Origin: Methanomicrobiaceae archaeon
Lineage (GTDB): Archaea > Halobacteriota > Methanomicrobia > Methanomicrobiales > Methanomicrobiaceae
Direction: 5' to 3'
Assembly: GCA_016926855.1 (NCBI GenBank)
Contig: JAFGNT010000018.1
Coordinates: 213,990-277,989, forward strand
DNA: 64,000 nucleotides
The position numbers and the translations under genes were made by a program. Each line of letters opens with the position of its first letter. Position 1 is the stretch's first letter. Of the stretch, positions 31,004 through 40,074 are shown piece by piece. The notes under the pieces were generated by a model. It did not search any database. It saw nothing but the letters and a program-made list of their open reading frames with translations, and was not told where the DNA came from.

Positions 31004-32896
31004 TCACTCCTCGAGGGTGGAGATATCCCCGGGATCGATACCCATCTCCTGCGCTTTGAGGACCCGCCGCATGATCTTCCCGCTTCGTGTTTTCGGGAGC
31101 GATGGTACGAAGTCAATCTCCGAAGGCATGGCAATCGGCCCGAGGCTCATTCGTACGTGATACGTTAGGTCAGACTTTAATTTTTCTGAGGCCGTATAGC
31201 CAAGTTTCAGGATAACGAACGCCTTGACAGCCTGTCCTTTCACAACGTCGGGCTTGCCGATGACTGCCGCCTCCGCGACCGCTTCATGGGAAACGAGAGC
31301 GCTTTCGACTTCAGCCGTGCCGAGGTTGTGGCCCGCGACGATGATGATGTCATCCGCCCTCCCGAGCACCATGATGTAGCCGTCTTCATCTTTCACCGCC
31401 AGATCGCCGGCAGTGTAGTAGGTATTGATGGTGTTCCAGTACTCCCGGTACCGTTCGTCGTTGTTATAGACGGTCCGCATCATGGCGGGCCAGGGTTCCT
31501 TGATTACAAGCAGCCCCCCGATTTTCGGGGGCACAGGGTTGCCCTCTTTGTCGACGACATCCGTAACAACACCCGGAATGGGTTTTCCCGCGAACCCGGG
31601 CTTCATGGTATCCCCGACAAGCGTCGTCACCATCACCATGCCCGTCTCGGTCTGCCACCACGTATCAATCACCGGGCAGGTGGATTTGCCGATCAGCCGG
31701 TAGTACCACTCGAACGCTTCGGGATTGAGTGGTTCGCCGACCGATCCGATAATGCGGAGCGAATCGAGCTTGTACCGGGACGGCCACTCGTCACCGAATT
31801 TCATGAACATCCGGATAGCAGTCGGTGCCGTGTAGAAGATGGTCACGCCGAAATCCTCGATAATACGCCACCAGACACCCGGATCGGGATAGTCAAGAAC
31901 CGACTCGGTGATAAGAACAGTCGCGCCGGCCGCGAGCGGGCCATAGACGATATAGCTGTGGCCGGTGATCCACCCGGGATCCGCCGTACACCAGAGCACG
32001 TCATGCTCCTTGACATCGAAGACATATTTTGTCGTGTAGTAGGTCCCGACCATGTAGCCACCGCAGGTGTGCACGATGCCCTTCGGAGGGCCTGTCGTGC
32101 CGCTGGTATACAGGATGAACAGGGGATCCTCGGCATCCATGACCTCCGGTTCGCACACGGGTTCGACGTTCTCCATAATTTCATGGAAATCGAGTTCCAT
32201 CTCCGAGTACAGCTCAAGTTGCGGCTTCGTCCGCCGGAGGACGATTATACGCTCGACCGACGGTGCATTCACAACGGCCTCATCCACGATCGATTTCAGG
32301 GGAACTCTCTTTCCGCGCCGGTTGCCCACGTCTGCCGTGATGACGATCTTCGCCTTCGCGTCACGAATCCTGGCATTGAGTGCCGAGGCGCCGAATCCCC
32401 CATACACTATGCTGTGTATTGCACCGATGCGGGCACAGGCAAGGATGGCAATGACTTGCTCCGGCACAAGCGGCATATAGAGGCAGATAGTATCTCCTTT
32501 CTTCACACCGAGCTTTTTAAGTGCGTTTCCAAAGCGCAGCACCGCACGGTACAACTGCCGGTAGGTGATGACCCGTTCGTCGCCCTCTTCTTCGCCGCGC
32601 CAGATGAGGGCCACCTTGTTCCTGTTCGCACTGGTAACATGCCGATCGAGGCAGTTGTGGGTAATATTGAGTTTTCCGTTCACGAACCACTGTGCGTAGG
32701 GGTGTTTCCAGTCCTTCACGCGATCCCAGGGACGGAACCACTCCAGTTCTCCGGCGATATCCGCCCAGAAAGCGTCTGGATCGTCCAAAAATCTCTGATA
32801 AGCGGTTTGGTAGTCCCCTATCCAAGATTCTTTCAGGTACGAGGAATCGGGTGTGTATTCGGTGTCTTCCAGTTTCACATCAAACGATTCTGCCAT
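31004..32896 (-). CDS. acs: Acetyl-CoA synthetase (AMP-forming)
   Basis: 630 aa; LFILYTSGTTGPPKGIVHTCGGY; WWQTETGM; LPKTRSGKIMRRVLK. Confidence 0.96.
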   Translation of the reverse strand: MAESFDVKLEDTEYTPDSSYLKESWIGDYQTAYQRFLDDPDAFWADIAGELEWFRPWDRVKDWKHPYAQWFVNGKLNITHNCLDRHVTSANRNKVALIWRGEEEGDERVITYRQLYRAVLRFGNALKKLGVKKGDTICLYMPLVPEQVIAILACARIGAIHSIVYGGFGASALNARIRDAKAKIVITADVGNRRGKRVPLKSIVDEAVVNAPSVERIIVLRRTKPQLELYSEMELDFHEIMENVEPVCEPEVMDAEDPLFILYTSGTTGPPKGIVHTCGGYMVGTYYTTKYVFDVKEHDVLWCTADPGWITGHSYIVYGPLAAGATVLITESVLDYPDPGVWWRIIEDFGVTIFYTAPTAIRMFMKFGDEWPSRYKLDSLRIIGSVGEPLNPEAFEWYYRLIGKSTCPVIDTWWQTETGMVMVTTLVGDTMKPGFAGKPIPGVVTDVVDKEGNPVPPKIGGLLVIKEPWPAMMRTVYNNDERYREYWNTINTYYTAGDLAVKDEDGYIMVLGRADDIIIVAGHNLGTAEVESALVSHEAVAEAAVIGKPDVVKGQAVKAFVILKLGYTASEKLKSDLTYHVRMSLGPIAMPSEIDFVPSLPKTRSGKIMRRVLKAQEMGIDPGDISTLEE

Positions 32897-32940
32897 GGGT
32901 ATTCTCCACTATGATTCATCACGTTAATTTTTGCCGGTGA

Positions 32941-32957
32941 TGCACATTTGCTGTGCA
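32941..32957. promoter_or_regulatory. Inverted repeat TGCACA-TTTGC-TGTGCA in the acs / HTH-PAS divergent region
   Basis: Perfect 6-bp arms; another TGCACA at 33001-33006. Confidence 0.5.
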
Positions 32958-32990
32958 TTTACAGATAAACATCATGATAAATAATGATAA

Positions 32991-34418
32991 ATGTTCCCTC
33001 TGCACAACACATATGCAGTGCATATGATCGGGAACGTACATCCTCTCGCAGAAATCAGGGAGCTGCTCCGGAAATACCCAAAGGGGCTGAGCATTTCAGA
33101 AATCGCCCGGATGCTCGGCCAGCACCGCAACACCACCGCAAAATACCTCGACATCCTGCAGTTCCGCGGGGACGTGGACCAGAAGCAGATCGGGACCGCG
33201 AAGAACTATTTCCCTGCCCACCGGATAGCAGTATCCTCCCTGCTGCACTTCTCCCCGTTTCCCGTTGTCATCCTGAATGGGAGGACCGAAGTTGTAATGG
33301 TCAATGGCGCCACCCTCGCCCTTTTCGGCTGCACCCTCGACGTCCTCTACGGTGAGCCAGCCGGAAACCTTCCCATCCCGCTTTTCAAGGACAGGGCTCT
33401 TCTGGACCGGTACCATGACACCCTTCACGGGGCGAAAGGATCAGTACGGCTCCATACCGTTCTCGCAGGAGGAGAGTGCGATCTGCTTGTCCATCTTATC
33501 CCGGTCGTCTTCGACACGGGAAGGGAGGGATGCGCCCTTGTCCTCCTGAACGAGACTCCGGCACGTGATCTGGCTGAGCGGGCGGCACGGTGGCAGCAGC
33601 GGTATGAGGCGCTTCTCGCCGACACGACCGAATGGGTCATCCACCTCCGACCCGACATGACGATCTCCTATGCTGGCGACGCATTCTGCAGACGGGCCGG
33701 AAAGACACATGAAGAACTCACCGGATTCCGGTTTACTCCGATACTCTCACCCGCAGACCAGACACGGGTGCGCGAGGCCCTTTTCGCAGTCACCCCGGAA
33801 GCGCCCCTGCAGACCCTCGAAGTGAGAACAATAAGGAGCGACGGCGAAGTCTGCCGCGAACAATGGAGCTTCCGGGGGATATTCACGGCAAACAGCACAC
33901 CTGCCGAATATCATTGCATCGGGCGGGACACGACAGCATTCCGGCAGATGGAGGCCGAACTTTCCCGGTACCGGGCAGATCTTGAGTCCCTTGTCAGCGA
34001 AAGGACACAGGAGATGCAGGAAGCGAACCAGAACCTCCTGCAGGTCATTGCAGAAAAGGATGAGGTGGAGCGTGAGCTCATCTTTACCCGGTTCGCATTC
34101 AACCATGCATCTGATTCGATCCTTCTCTTCGACCGTCAGGGAGTGGTGTACAGGGCGAACATGACAGCCGGCGAACTGCTCGGGTACACACCCGGTGAGC
34201 TTCATGAGACGACTGTGTTTACCATCAATCCCTCAATATCGCGAGCCGCGTGGGACCGCATGTGGAAGGAAGCACTGCCCGGCAGAAAAGAACGGACCCG
34301 TTCCGTGCACAGAAAGAAGGACGGACACATTTTTGACGTGGAAGTGTCACGCACCTTCGTCGAGTTCGGAGAGAAAATGTATTTCTGTTCGATTGCACGG
34401 GAAATAACGCCAGAATAG
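32991..34418 (+). CDS. HTH-PAS sensory transcriptional regulator
   Basis: N-terminal LSISEIARMLGQHRNTTAKYLDILQFRGDV (wHTH), PAS-like domains, no kinase domain; start may be at the ATG of MIGNVHP. Confidence 0.82.
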   Translation: MFPLHNTYAVHMIGNVHPLAEIRELLRKYPKGLSISEIARMLGQHRNTTAKYLDILQFRGDVDQKQIGTAKNYFPAHRIAVSSLLHFSPFPVVILNGRTEVVMVNGATLALFGCTLDVLYGEPAGNLPIPLFKDRALLDRYHDTLHGAKGSVRLHTVLAGGECDLLVHLIPVVFDTGREGCALVLLNETPARDLAERAARWQQRYEALLADTTEWVIHLRPDMTISYAGDAFCRRAGKTHEELTGFRFTPILSPADQTRVREALFAVTPEAPLQTLEVRTIRSDGEVCREQWSFRGIFTANSTPAEYHCIGRDTTAFRQMEAELSRYRADLESLVSERTQEMQEANQNLLQVIAEKDEVERELIFTRFAFNHASDSILLFDRQGVVYRANMTAGELLGYTPGELHETTVFTINPSISRAAWDRMWKEALPGRKERTRSVHRKKDGHIFDVEVSRTFVEFGEKMYFCSIAREITPE

Positions 34419-34420
34419 CG

Positions 34421-35101
34421 TCAGTCTTCCGGCCCGCCCGGAGGCAGGATCGCCAGCAGGCATCCCGTCGCGGTTCGCTCCGCTTTACCGGATTCTACCA
34501 GTTCAGACAGGATTGCCCCGAGATCACCGTCACTGACGGCAATACCAAAGCGTGCGAGGAGGGCTTTTCGAACCTCCGCGCCCGAGAGGGGAACGGACGA
34601 GAGTACCCGCCCGACAAACCCGCTCACATCCTCGAACGCCGCCCAGGGGTATATGATCCACCGCCACTCACCTACCCGTTCCGCATAATAATCAGGAATA
34701 TATGCAGATGTGTCCTTGTGCTGAAGCACAGCGGTCCGAATTTCTGCGGGATGACATGTGTCCAGGTACCGGACAGCCGCATCGAGCGTCTCCCCCGTAT
34801 CGGTCACATCATCGACGACGAGCAGTCGCAAGCCCCGAACAGTAATGGAAAGCGGAAACATGACCTTCGCGCTCTCTTTTTTCTGTGCGGCACTGCCCCA
34901 GTGCTCAATTTTTATACTGGTCAGCTTTTCATGGAGCAGAAAATCGCATACGACCCGGGCCGGGACGAAACCGCCACGGCCGATGGCAATCACCAGATCC
35001 GGACGGTATCCGGACTCTTTAATGAGGGCGGCAAGTATTCTTGCGAGTTTATAGGAGGAGTCCCAGGAAATCAGTTCGCACGGAAACGAATCGGGCAGCA
35101 T
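34421..35101 (-). CDS. Phosphoribosyltransferase
   Basis: DLVIAIGRGGFVPARVVCDFL; RLLVVDDVTDTGETLDAA. Confidence 0.88.
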   Translation of the reverse strand: MLPDSFPCELISWDSSYKLARILAALIKESGYRPDLVIAIGRGGFVPARVVCDFLLHEKLTSIKIEHWGSAAQKKESAKVMFPLSITVRGLRLLVVDDVTDTGETLDAAVRYLDTCHPAEIRTAVLQHKDTSAYIPDYYAERVGEWRWIIYPWAAFEDVSGFVGRVLSSVPLSGAEVRKALLARFGIAVSDGDLGAILSELVESGKAERTATGCLLAILPPGGPED

Positions 35102-35180
35102 CGATGAGAAATGGAGCGTACCATCATTTAAGGAATCCGGCAGGGGGGTGCGGGCATGCCCGGACATGAGGCAAAACTCA

Positions 35181-35936
35181 ATGCCGATCCGCATCCTACT
35201 CATCCCTGTGCGAGCCATTATCATTAAAAATGCAATCCGGGAAGGAGCGGGCCTCATTGAAAATGTGCTCACGGACGAGGGGATAGCGTGGGACGCAATC
35301 GATCTCGATGCCGGAGATCCGTTCCCCGCCCCGGAGAAGTACGATATGATCTTCCTCCTCGGCGGACCGGACAGCGCTACCGATGATACTGCCAAAATGC
35401 AATGGGAACGGGAAGCAGTTGCCGGTATACTCCGGGAGGAAATCCCGTTCTTCGGGATCTGTCTCGGAATGCAGGTCCTCGGACTGACTGCCGGGGGGAG
35501 CCTTGCGAAAAGCCCGTATCCCGAGATCGGCGTGCGCGACCCGGTGGGAAGATTATTCTGTATCACTCTGACCACCGAGGGCGGGACGGACCCACTCTGC
35601 GCCGGCCTCCCCGCATCAGTCCCCGTGTTCCAGCTCCACGGTGAGACGGTCGTTCCGGCCCGTGGCATCACCGTTCTTGCAACCGGTGACCTCTGCAGGG
35701 TTCAGCTGATAAAAACGGGCACATACGCATACGGCATTCAGGGGCACCTCGAAGCAACCCATGACATGATTATCCGCTGGGCGGACGAGGACCCGGATCT
35801 CGCGACCCTTGATCGTGACAGGCTTATAGCCGATTTCGCACAATATGAAGGGGAATATGCCAAAAATGCCCGAATTATCCTGAAAAACTTCATCGCCATC
35901 GCACGGGAGAGGGCACAACGGGCCCACGGACGGTGA
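35181..35936 (+). CDS. Class I glutamine amidotransferase domain protein
   Basis: FLLGGPDSA; IPFFGICLGMQVLGLTAGG; YGIQGHLEAT. Confidence 0.87.
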   Translation: MPIRILLIPVRAIIIKNAIREGAGLIENVLTDEGIAWDAIDLDAGDPFPAPEKYDMIFLLGGPDSATDDTAKMQWEREAVAGILREEIPFFGICLGMQVLGLTAGGSLAKSPYPEIGVRDPVGRLFCITLTTEGGTDPLCAGLPASVPVFQLHGETVVPARGITVLATGDLCRVQLIKTGTYAYGIQGHLEATHDMIIRWADEDPDLATLDRDRLIADFAQYEGEYAKNARIILKNFIAIARERAQRAHGR

Positions 35937-35965
35937 CCGCCCTCGTCTCATAAGGAAATGCGCAC

Positions 35966-36646
35966 ATGAAACTTGGTGTCCTGTGTTCCGGGGGAAAGGA
36001 TTCGCTGTTTGCATGCTGGAAGGCAATGCAGAAGGAGGAGGTTGCATGCCTGATCACGATCATCTCTCGAAACGACGATAGCTACATGTTCCATACGCCA
36101 AACATCCGCCGGACCGCACTGCAGGCCGAGGCGGCGGGACTGCCCCTCGTGGAGGTTGAAACAGAAGGCGAGGAGGAGGCCGAACTCGGGGATCTCACGA
36201 CAGCAATCCGGTATGCTGTAGAGCACTTCGGGATCGAGGGGATTGTCACCGGCGCTATCCTCTCTGTCTACCAGGCGACACGAGTCCAGCGGATCTGCCA
36301 CGAGCTTGGCCTCTGGTGCTTCAATCCCCTCTGGCACGCCGACCAGGAAACCTACATGGAGGAGCTCATCGGGGCCGGATTTGAAGTGATCATCGCCGGC
36401 GTTTTCTCAGCGCCCTTCGACGAGACATGGCTGGGCCGGACAATCGATCGGGAAATGCTCTGTGAACTGAAGTCAATCGCCGGCCGGTGGCGCATCACGC
36501 TGACCGGAGAAGGAGGTGAACTGGAGACATTCGTGCTTGATGCACCGTTTTTCCATTCGCGCATCGAGGTATCCCGGGCACATACGGCATACAAAAATCA
36601 CCACGGGCGATACCTGATCGACGAGGCGGTGCTGGTGGCAAAATGA
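35966..36646 (+). CDS. dph6: Diphthine--ammonia ligase family ATP-pyrophosphatase
   Basis: LGVLCSGGKDSLFACWKA; GAILSVYQATRVQRICHELGLWCFNPLWH. Confidence 0.92.
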   Translation: MKLGVLCSGGKDSLFACWKAMQKEEVACLITIISRNDDSYMFHTPNIRRTALQAEAAGLPLVEVETEGEEEAELGDLTTAIRYAVEHFGIEGIVTGAILSVYQATRVQRICHELGLWCFNPLWHADQETYMEELIGAGFEVIIAGVFSAPFDETWLGRTIDREMLCELKSIAGRWRITLTGEGGELETFVLDAPFFHSRIEVSRAHTAYKNHHGRYLIDEAVLVAK

Positions 36647-37224
36647 TCCTCCTCGTCGATCTCTGTCATACGCCGGAATCTCTCAGCAGGGACGAGTTCG
36701 TAGGCCCCATTGAACGGATTGTTACCGGAACAGGGGAGACTGTGCGGGTGCTTCATTACACCCGGTTAACAAATCCGGAACAGGCCGCTCGCGCCGATGC
36801 GGTGATTCTCTGCGGAACGGCACTCGCCGATAATAATTTCCTGAACGCTGAAGGTGCCTTTTCATGGATTCCTGCCTGTCCCTGCCCTGTGCTCGGCATC
36901 TGCGCCGGCATGCAGGTGATCGCCCGCAGTTTCGGCGGGACTGTCACCTCCCGGTGCGAGATCGGCATGACCGATATCCGTATTGTAGCGGCGAACGGAC
37001 TCCTGGGAAAGCCCCGTACTTTCCCGGCTTATGAGTTGCACGGGTTCACCGTCGGCTCTCCCGGACCTCTCACCGTCCTTGCCGAATCGGAATGCTGCAT
37101 CCAGGCTGTCCGTCACCCTTCCCGGCCCGTATACGGGGTCATGTTTCACCCGGAAGTTCGCAACGACTGGGTGGTCGAACGCTTTCTCCGGCTGGCAGGT
37201 GCGCAGGGCGCCATCTCACCCTGA
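36643..37224 (+). CDS. Glutamine amidotransferase (class I)
   Basis: PVLGICAGMQVIARSFGG; YGVMFHPEVRN; start overlaps the dph6 stop. Confidence 0.85.
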   Translation: MILLVDLCHTPESLSRDEFVGPIERIVTGTGETVRVLHYTRLTNPEQAARADAVILCGTALADNNFLNAEGAFSWIPACPCPVLGICAGMQVIARSFGGTVTSRCEIGMTDIRIVAANGLLGKPRTFPAYELHGFTVGSPGPLTVLAESECCIQAVRHPSRPVYGVMFHPEVRNDWVVERFLRLAGAQGAISP

Positions 37225-37283
37225 CGACGAACGGGGACGGGATTTTGATCCATGATGCACATTTATTTTTACTGCAGCCCAAC

Positions 37284-39881
37284 ATGGCTGACAGAACCCT
37301 TATGATAACCGTGCTCATGGTCGACGATGACATGTCCCTGCTTGATGACGCTCACCGGTATCTTGGAAGGGATCCTGAAATCAGGCTTGAAACGGCGCTT
37401 TCCGGCGAGGAAGCACTGCGTCTTTTTCAGGGGGGGAAACCAGATGTCATTGTCTCCGGTTTTGACCTGCCCGGCATGAACGGTATCGAGCTATTTCGCA
37501 CAGTAAGGGAGCGTAATAGTGAGATCCCGTTCATCATCGTCACCGAGGGTGGGCATGAGGACGTCGTCATCGATGCGTTGAACGCCGGTGTCGATTTCTA
37601 TCTCCGGAAAGGCGGAGAGCCAACAGCACTCTTTGCCGAACTCAGCAAATTTATCAGGCAGATTATGAACTGTTGCCTAACAGAGCGATCACTGCGGCAG
37701 AGCGAGAACCTGCTCCGCACTATCATCGATCACCTGCCGGATGCGACATTCGCTATCGACACCAACGGCAGAGTTGTTGCCTGGAACCATGCCATTGAGA
37801 CAATGACGGGCGTCCCCTCCGGAGAGATGATCGGGAAGGGGGATTATGAATATGCCATTCCCTTTTACGGCACCCGCCGTCCGGTTCTCATCGACATGGT
37901 CACAAAGCCCGAAGAAGGAATCGCGCTGTATAATGAGATTAAGCATAACGGGCATTTTATCGAAGCAGAAACCATGATCTCCCGGCCAGGAGGAAAAGAG
38001 AGGATTCTCTGGGTAAAGGCAACCCTGCTGGTCGATGACAACGGCAATCCCGAAGGCGCTATCGAATCGATCAGGGACATCTCCGAAAACCGGCTTCAGA
38101 CTATTCTGCGGGAGGGCGAGGCTAAATACCGGCAGCTTGTCGACCATGCCAGAATCGCCATCGTTGTCGCTCAGGAGGGCAAAATCAGATTTATGAACCC
38201 GTTCGGTCTTGAGGTGTTCGGCCTCACGCCGGAATCGGTTGCCGGTATGCCGATGGAGCAGCTGATTCATCCGGACGACCGGTCGATGGTGCTCACGCGG
38301 CATGAACAGCGCCTTGCCGGAAAAACGGTGCCGAGCAGTTACACGTTCCGCATCATCGACCGCAACGGCTCGGTGCGCTCTATAGAGATCAATGTCATCA
38401 TGTTCTCGTGGGAAGGTAAACCGGCCACTCTGAATCTGCTTTTCGATATCACGGAGCGGAGGAATGCCGAAGCTCTTCTGCGCGAGCGGGAAGCGGTACT
38501 GCGGTCCATTTTCACGGCTTCCCCGGTAGGAATCGCAATGATTGCCGAGAGCACCATTCTTGAAGTGAATGATACATTCTGCGTGATGACCGGCTATGCA
38601 CCCGGAGAACTCATTAACCAGAGAACGCGTGTGCTCTATGACGATGATACAGAATACACAGCCGTCGTAAATACGATTGCCGACGGCATCCGCACAACCG
38701 GCACGGGAAGCGTGGAAACGCACTGGCGGCGGAAAGACGGCTCCATCGTCGATATACTCCTTCAGTCGACACTCATTGATCCGGCCTCCCCTGAGTCCGC
38801 CCAGAGTTCTGTTGCCATGGACATTACCGAACAGAATAAGGCGGCGGCAGAATTGGGGGCAAGTGAGCAGCGGTTCAAGGATATGGCTGAGATGCTGCCT
38901 CAAACGATATTTGAAGCAGATACCAGCGGAAACCTGACATATGTCAACAGGCAGACTTTTCCGTCATTCGGCTTCACGCCGGAGGATTACAGGCGCGGCA
39001 TAAACATTCTCGATGCACTGATACCCGAAGACAGGGACCGCGCACGGGAAAATATCGGGCGGATAATGGAAGAGGGCAGGCATCCGGGTTCGCAATACAC
39101 CGCCCAGAGAAAGGACGGGACGACGTTTCCGGTCATGATCTCCTCCGCACCAATCATGAAAGACGGAAAGACGACCGGACTGCGGGGATTCGTCATCGAC
39201 ATCAGTGAAATAAAAAAGGCGGAAATGGCGCTCAAACGGGCGAACGAACGCCTCAACCTGATGAACAGCATCACCCGCCATGATATTCTCAACCAGATTA
39301 CTGTCCTGCAGGGTTTCCTTGCACTGGGTAAAGAGAAAACATTCGCCGCGGACATGCTGTCCCTGATCTCCAAACTGGAGATGGCAACGGAGACTATCCG
39401 GCGACAGATCGGTTTCACCCGTGACTATCAGGATATCGGCGCCCAGTCGCCGGGATGGTTCTCCGTCGAAGCACTGATCCGTACTGCCGCATCAATGCTC
39501 CCGATGGCTGGTGTTGCCCTCACGATCGACGTCGAAGGGATTGCAATCTTTGCCGATCCTCTCGTCGAGAAGGTCTTTTATAACCTTCTGGAGAATGCAC
39601 TCCGGTACGGCGAGACACTGACAACCATATCAATCAGTGCCCGCCCGGACCAGGACGACCTCATTATCATGATCGGCGATGACGGCATTGGCATCCCTGT
39701 TTCTGAGAAGAAGCGCGTTTTTAACCGTGGTTATGGTAAAAACACGGGATACGGACTTTTCCTCGCACGGGAAATCCTGTCAATCACCGGCATGACCATT
39801 CAGGAGACCGGCGCACCGGAATCGGGGGCGTGCTTTTCCATACGGGTGCCGGCCGGGGAGTTCCGCCACGAAATCCCGTGA
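37284..39881 (+). CDS. Receiver-like/multi-PAS histidine kinase
   Basis: N-terminal VLMVDDDMSLLDDA receiver fold, several PAS domains, SITRHDILNQITVLQGFLAL H-box, HATPase (GYGKNTGYGLFLAREIL). Confidence 0.9.
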   Translation: MADRTLMITVLMVDDDMSLLDDAHRYLGRDPEIRLETALSGEEALRLFQGGKPDVIVSGFDLPGMNGIELFRTVRERNSEIPFIIVTEGGHEDVVIDALNAGVDFYLRKGGEPTALFAELSKFIRQIMNCCLTERSLRQSENLLRTIIDHLPDATFAIDTNGRVVAWNHAIETMTGVPSGEMIGKGDYEYAIPFYGTRRPVLIDMVTKPEEGIALYNEIKHNGHFIEAETMISRPGGKERILWVKATLLVDDNGNPEGAIESIRDISENRLQTILREGEAKYRQLVDHARIAIVVAQEGKIRFMNPFGLEVFGLTPESVAGMPMEQLIHPDDRSMVLTRHEQRLAGKTVPSSYTFRIIDRNGSVRSIEINVIMFSWEGKPATLNLLFDITERRNAEALLREREAVLRSIFTASPVGIAMIAESTILEVNDTFCVMTGYAPGELINQRTRVLYDDDTEYTAVVNTIADGIRTTGTGSVETHWRRKDGSIVDILLQSTLIDPASPESAQSSVAMDITEQNKAAAELGASEQRFKDMAEMLPQTIFEADTSGNLTYVNRQTFPSFGFTPEDYRRGINILDALIPEDRDRARENIGRIMEEGRHPGSQYTAQRKDGTTFPVMISSAPIMKDGKTTGLRGFVIDISEIKKAEMALKRANERLNLMNSITRHDILNQITVLQGFLALGKEKTFAADMLSLISKLEMATETIRRQIGFTRDYQDIGAQSPGWFSVEALIRTAASMLPMAGVALTIDVEGIAIFADPLVEKVFYNLLENALRYGETLTTISISARPDQDDLIIMIGDDGIGIPVSEKKRVFNRGYGKNTGYGLFLAREILSITGMTIQETGAPESGACFSIRVPAGEFRHEIP

Positions 39882-40074
39882 CAGGAGATAGTCCTGATCC
39901 GCGACACCGCCTCACACCTTCCCGAAAGGAGAGGATTACCCCCTCCGTCAGCATCGGAGAGTTCGAAAAGCGCACGATCGGGATCTTGCGCTGCCACGTC
40001 AGAAGCTCACGGATCGGCACAACGGAACAGGGACCCAATGCCTTTATACAGGGTGGTGACCTCTCATACTCGTA

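Noticed and set aside
31286-32914. 542-aa ORF antisense to acs
   Set aside because: Shadow ORF of a clearly coding gene in GC-rich DNA; no recognisable motifs
37689-38903. 404-aa ORF antisense to the PAS histidine kinase
   Set aside because: Shadow ORF; sense frame has clear receiver/PAS/kinase domains
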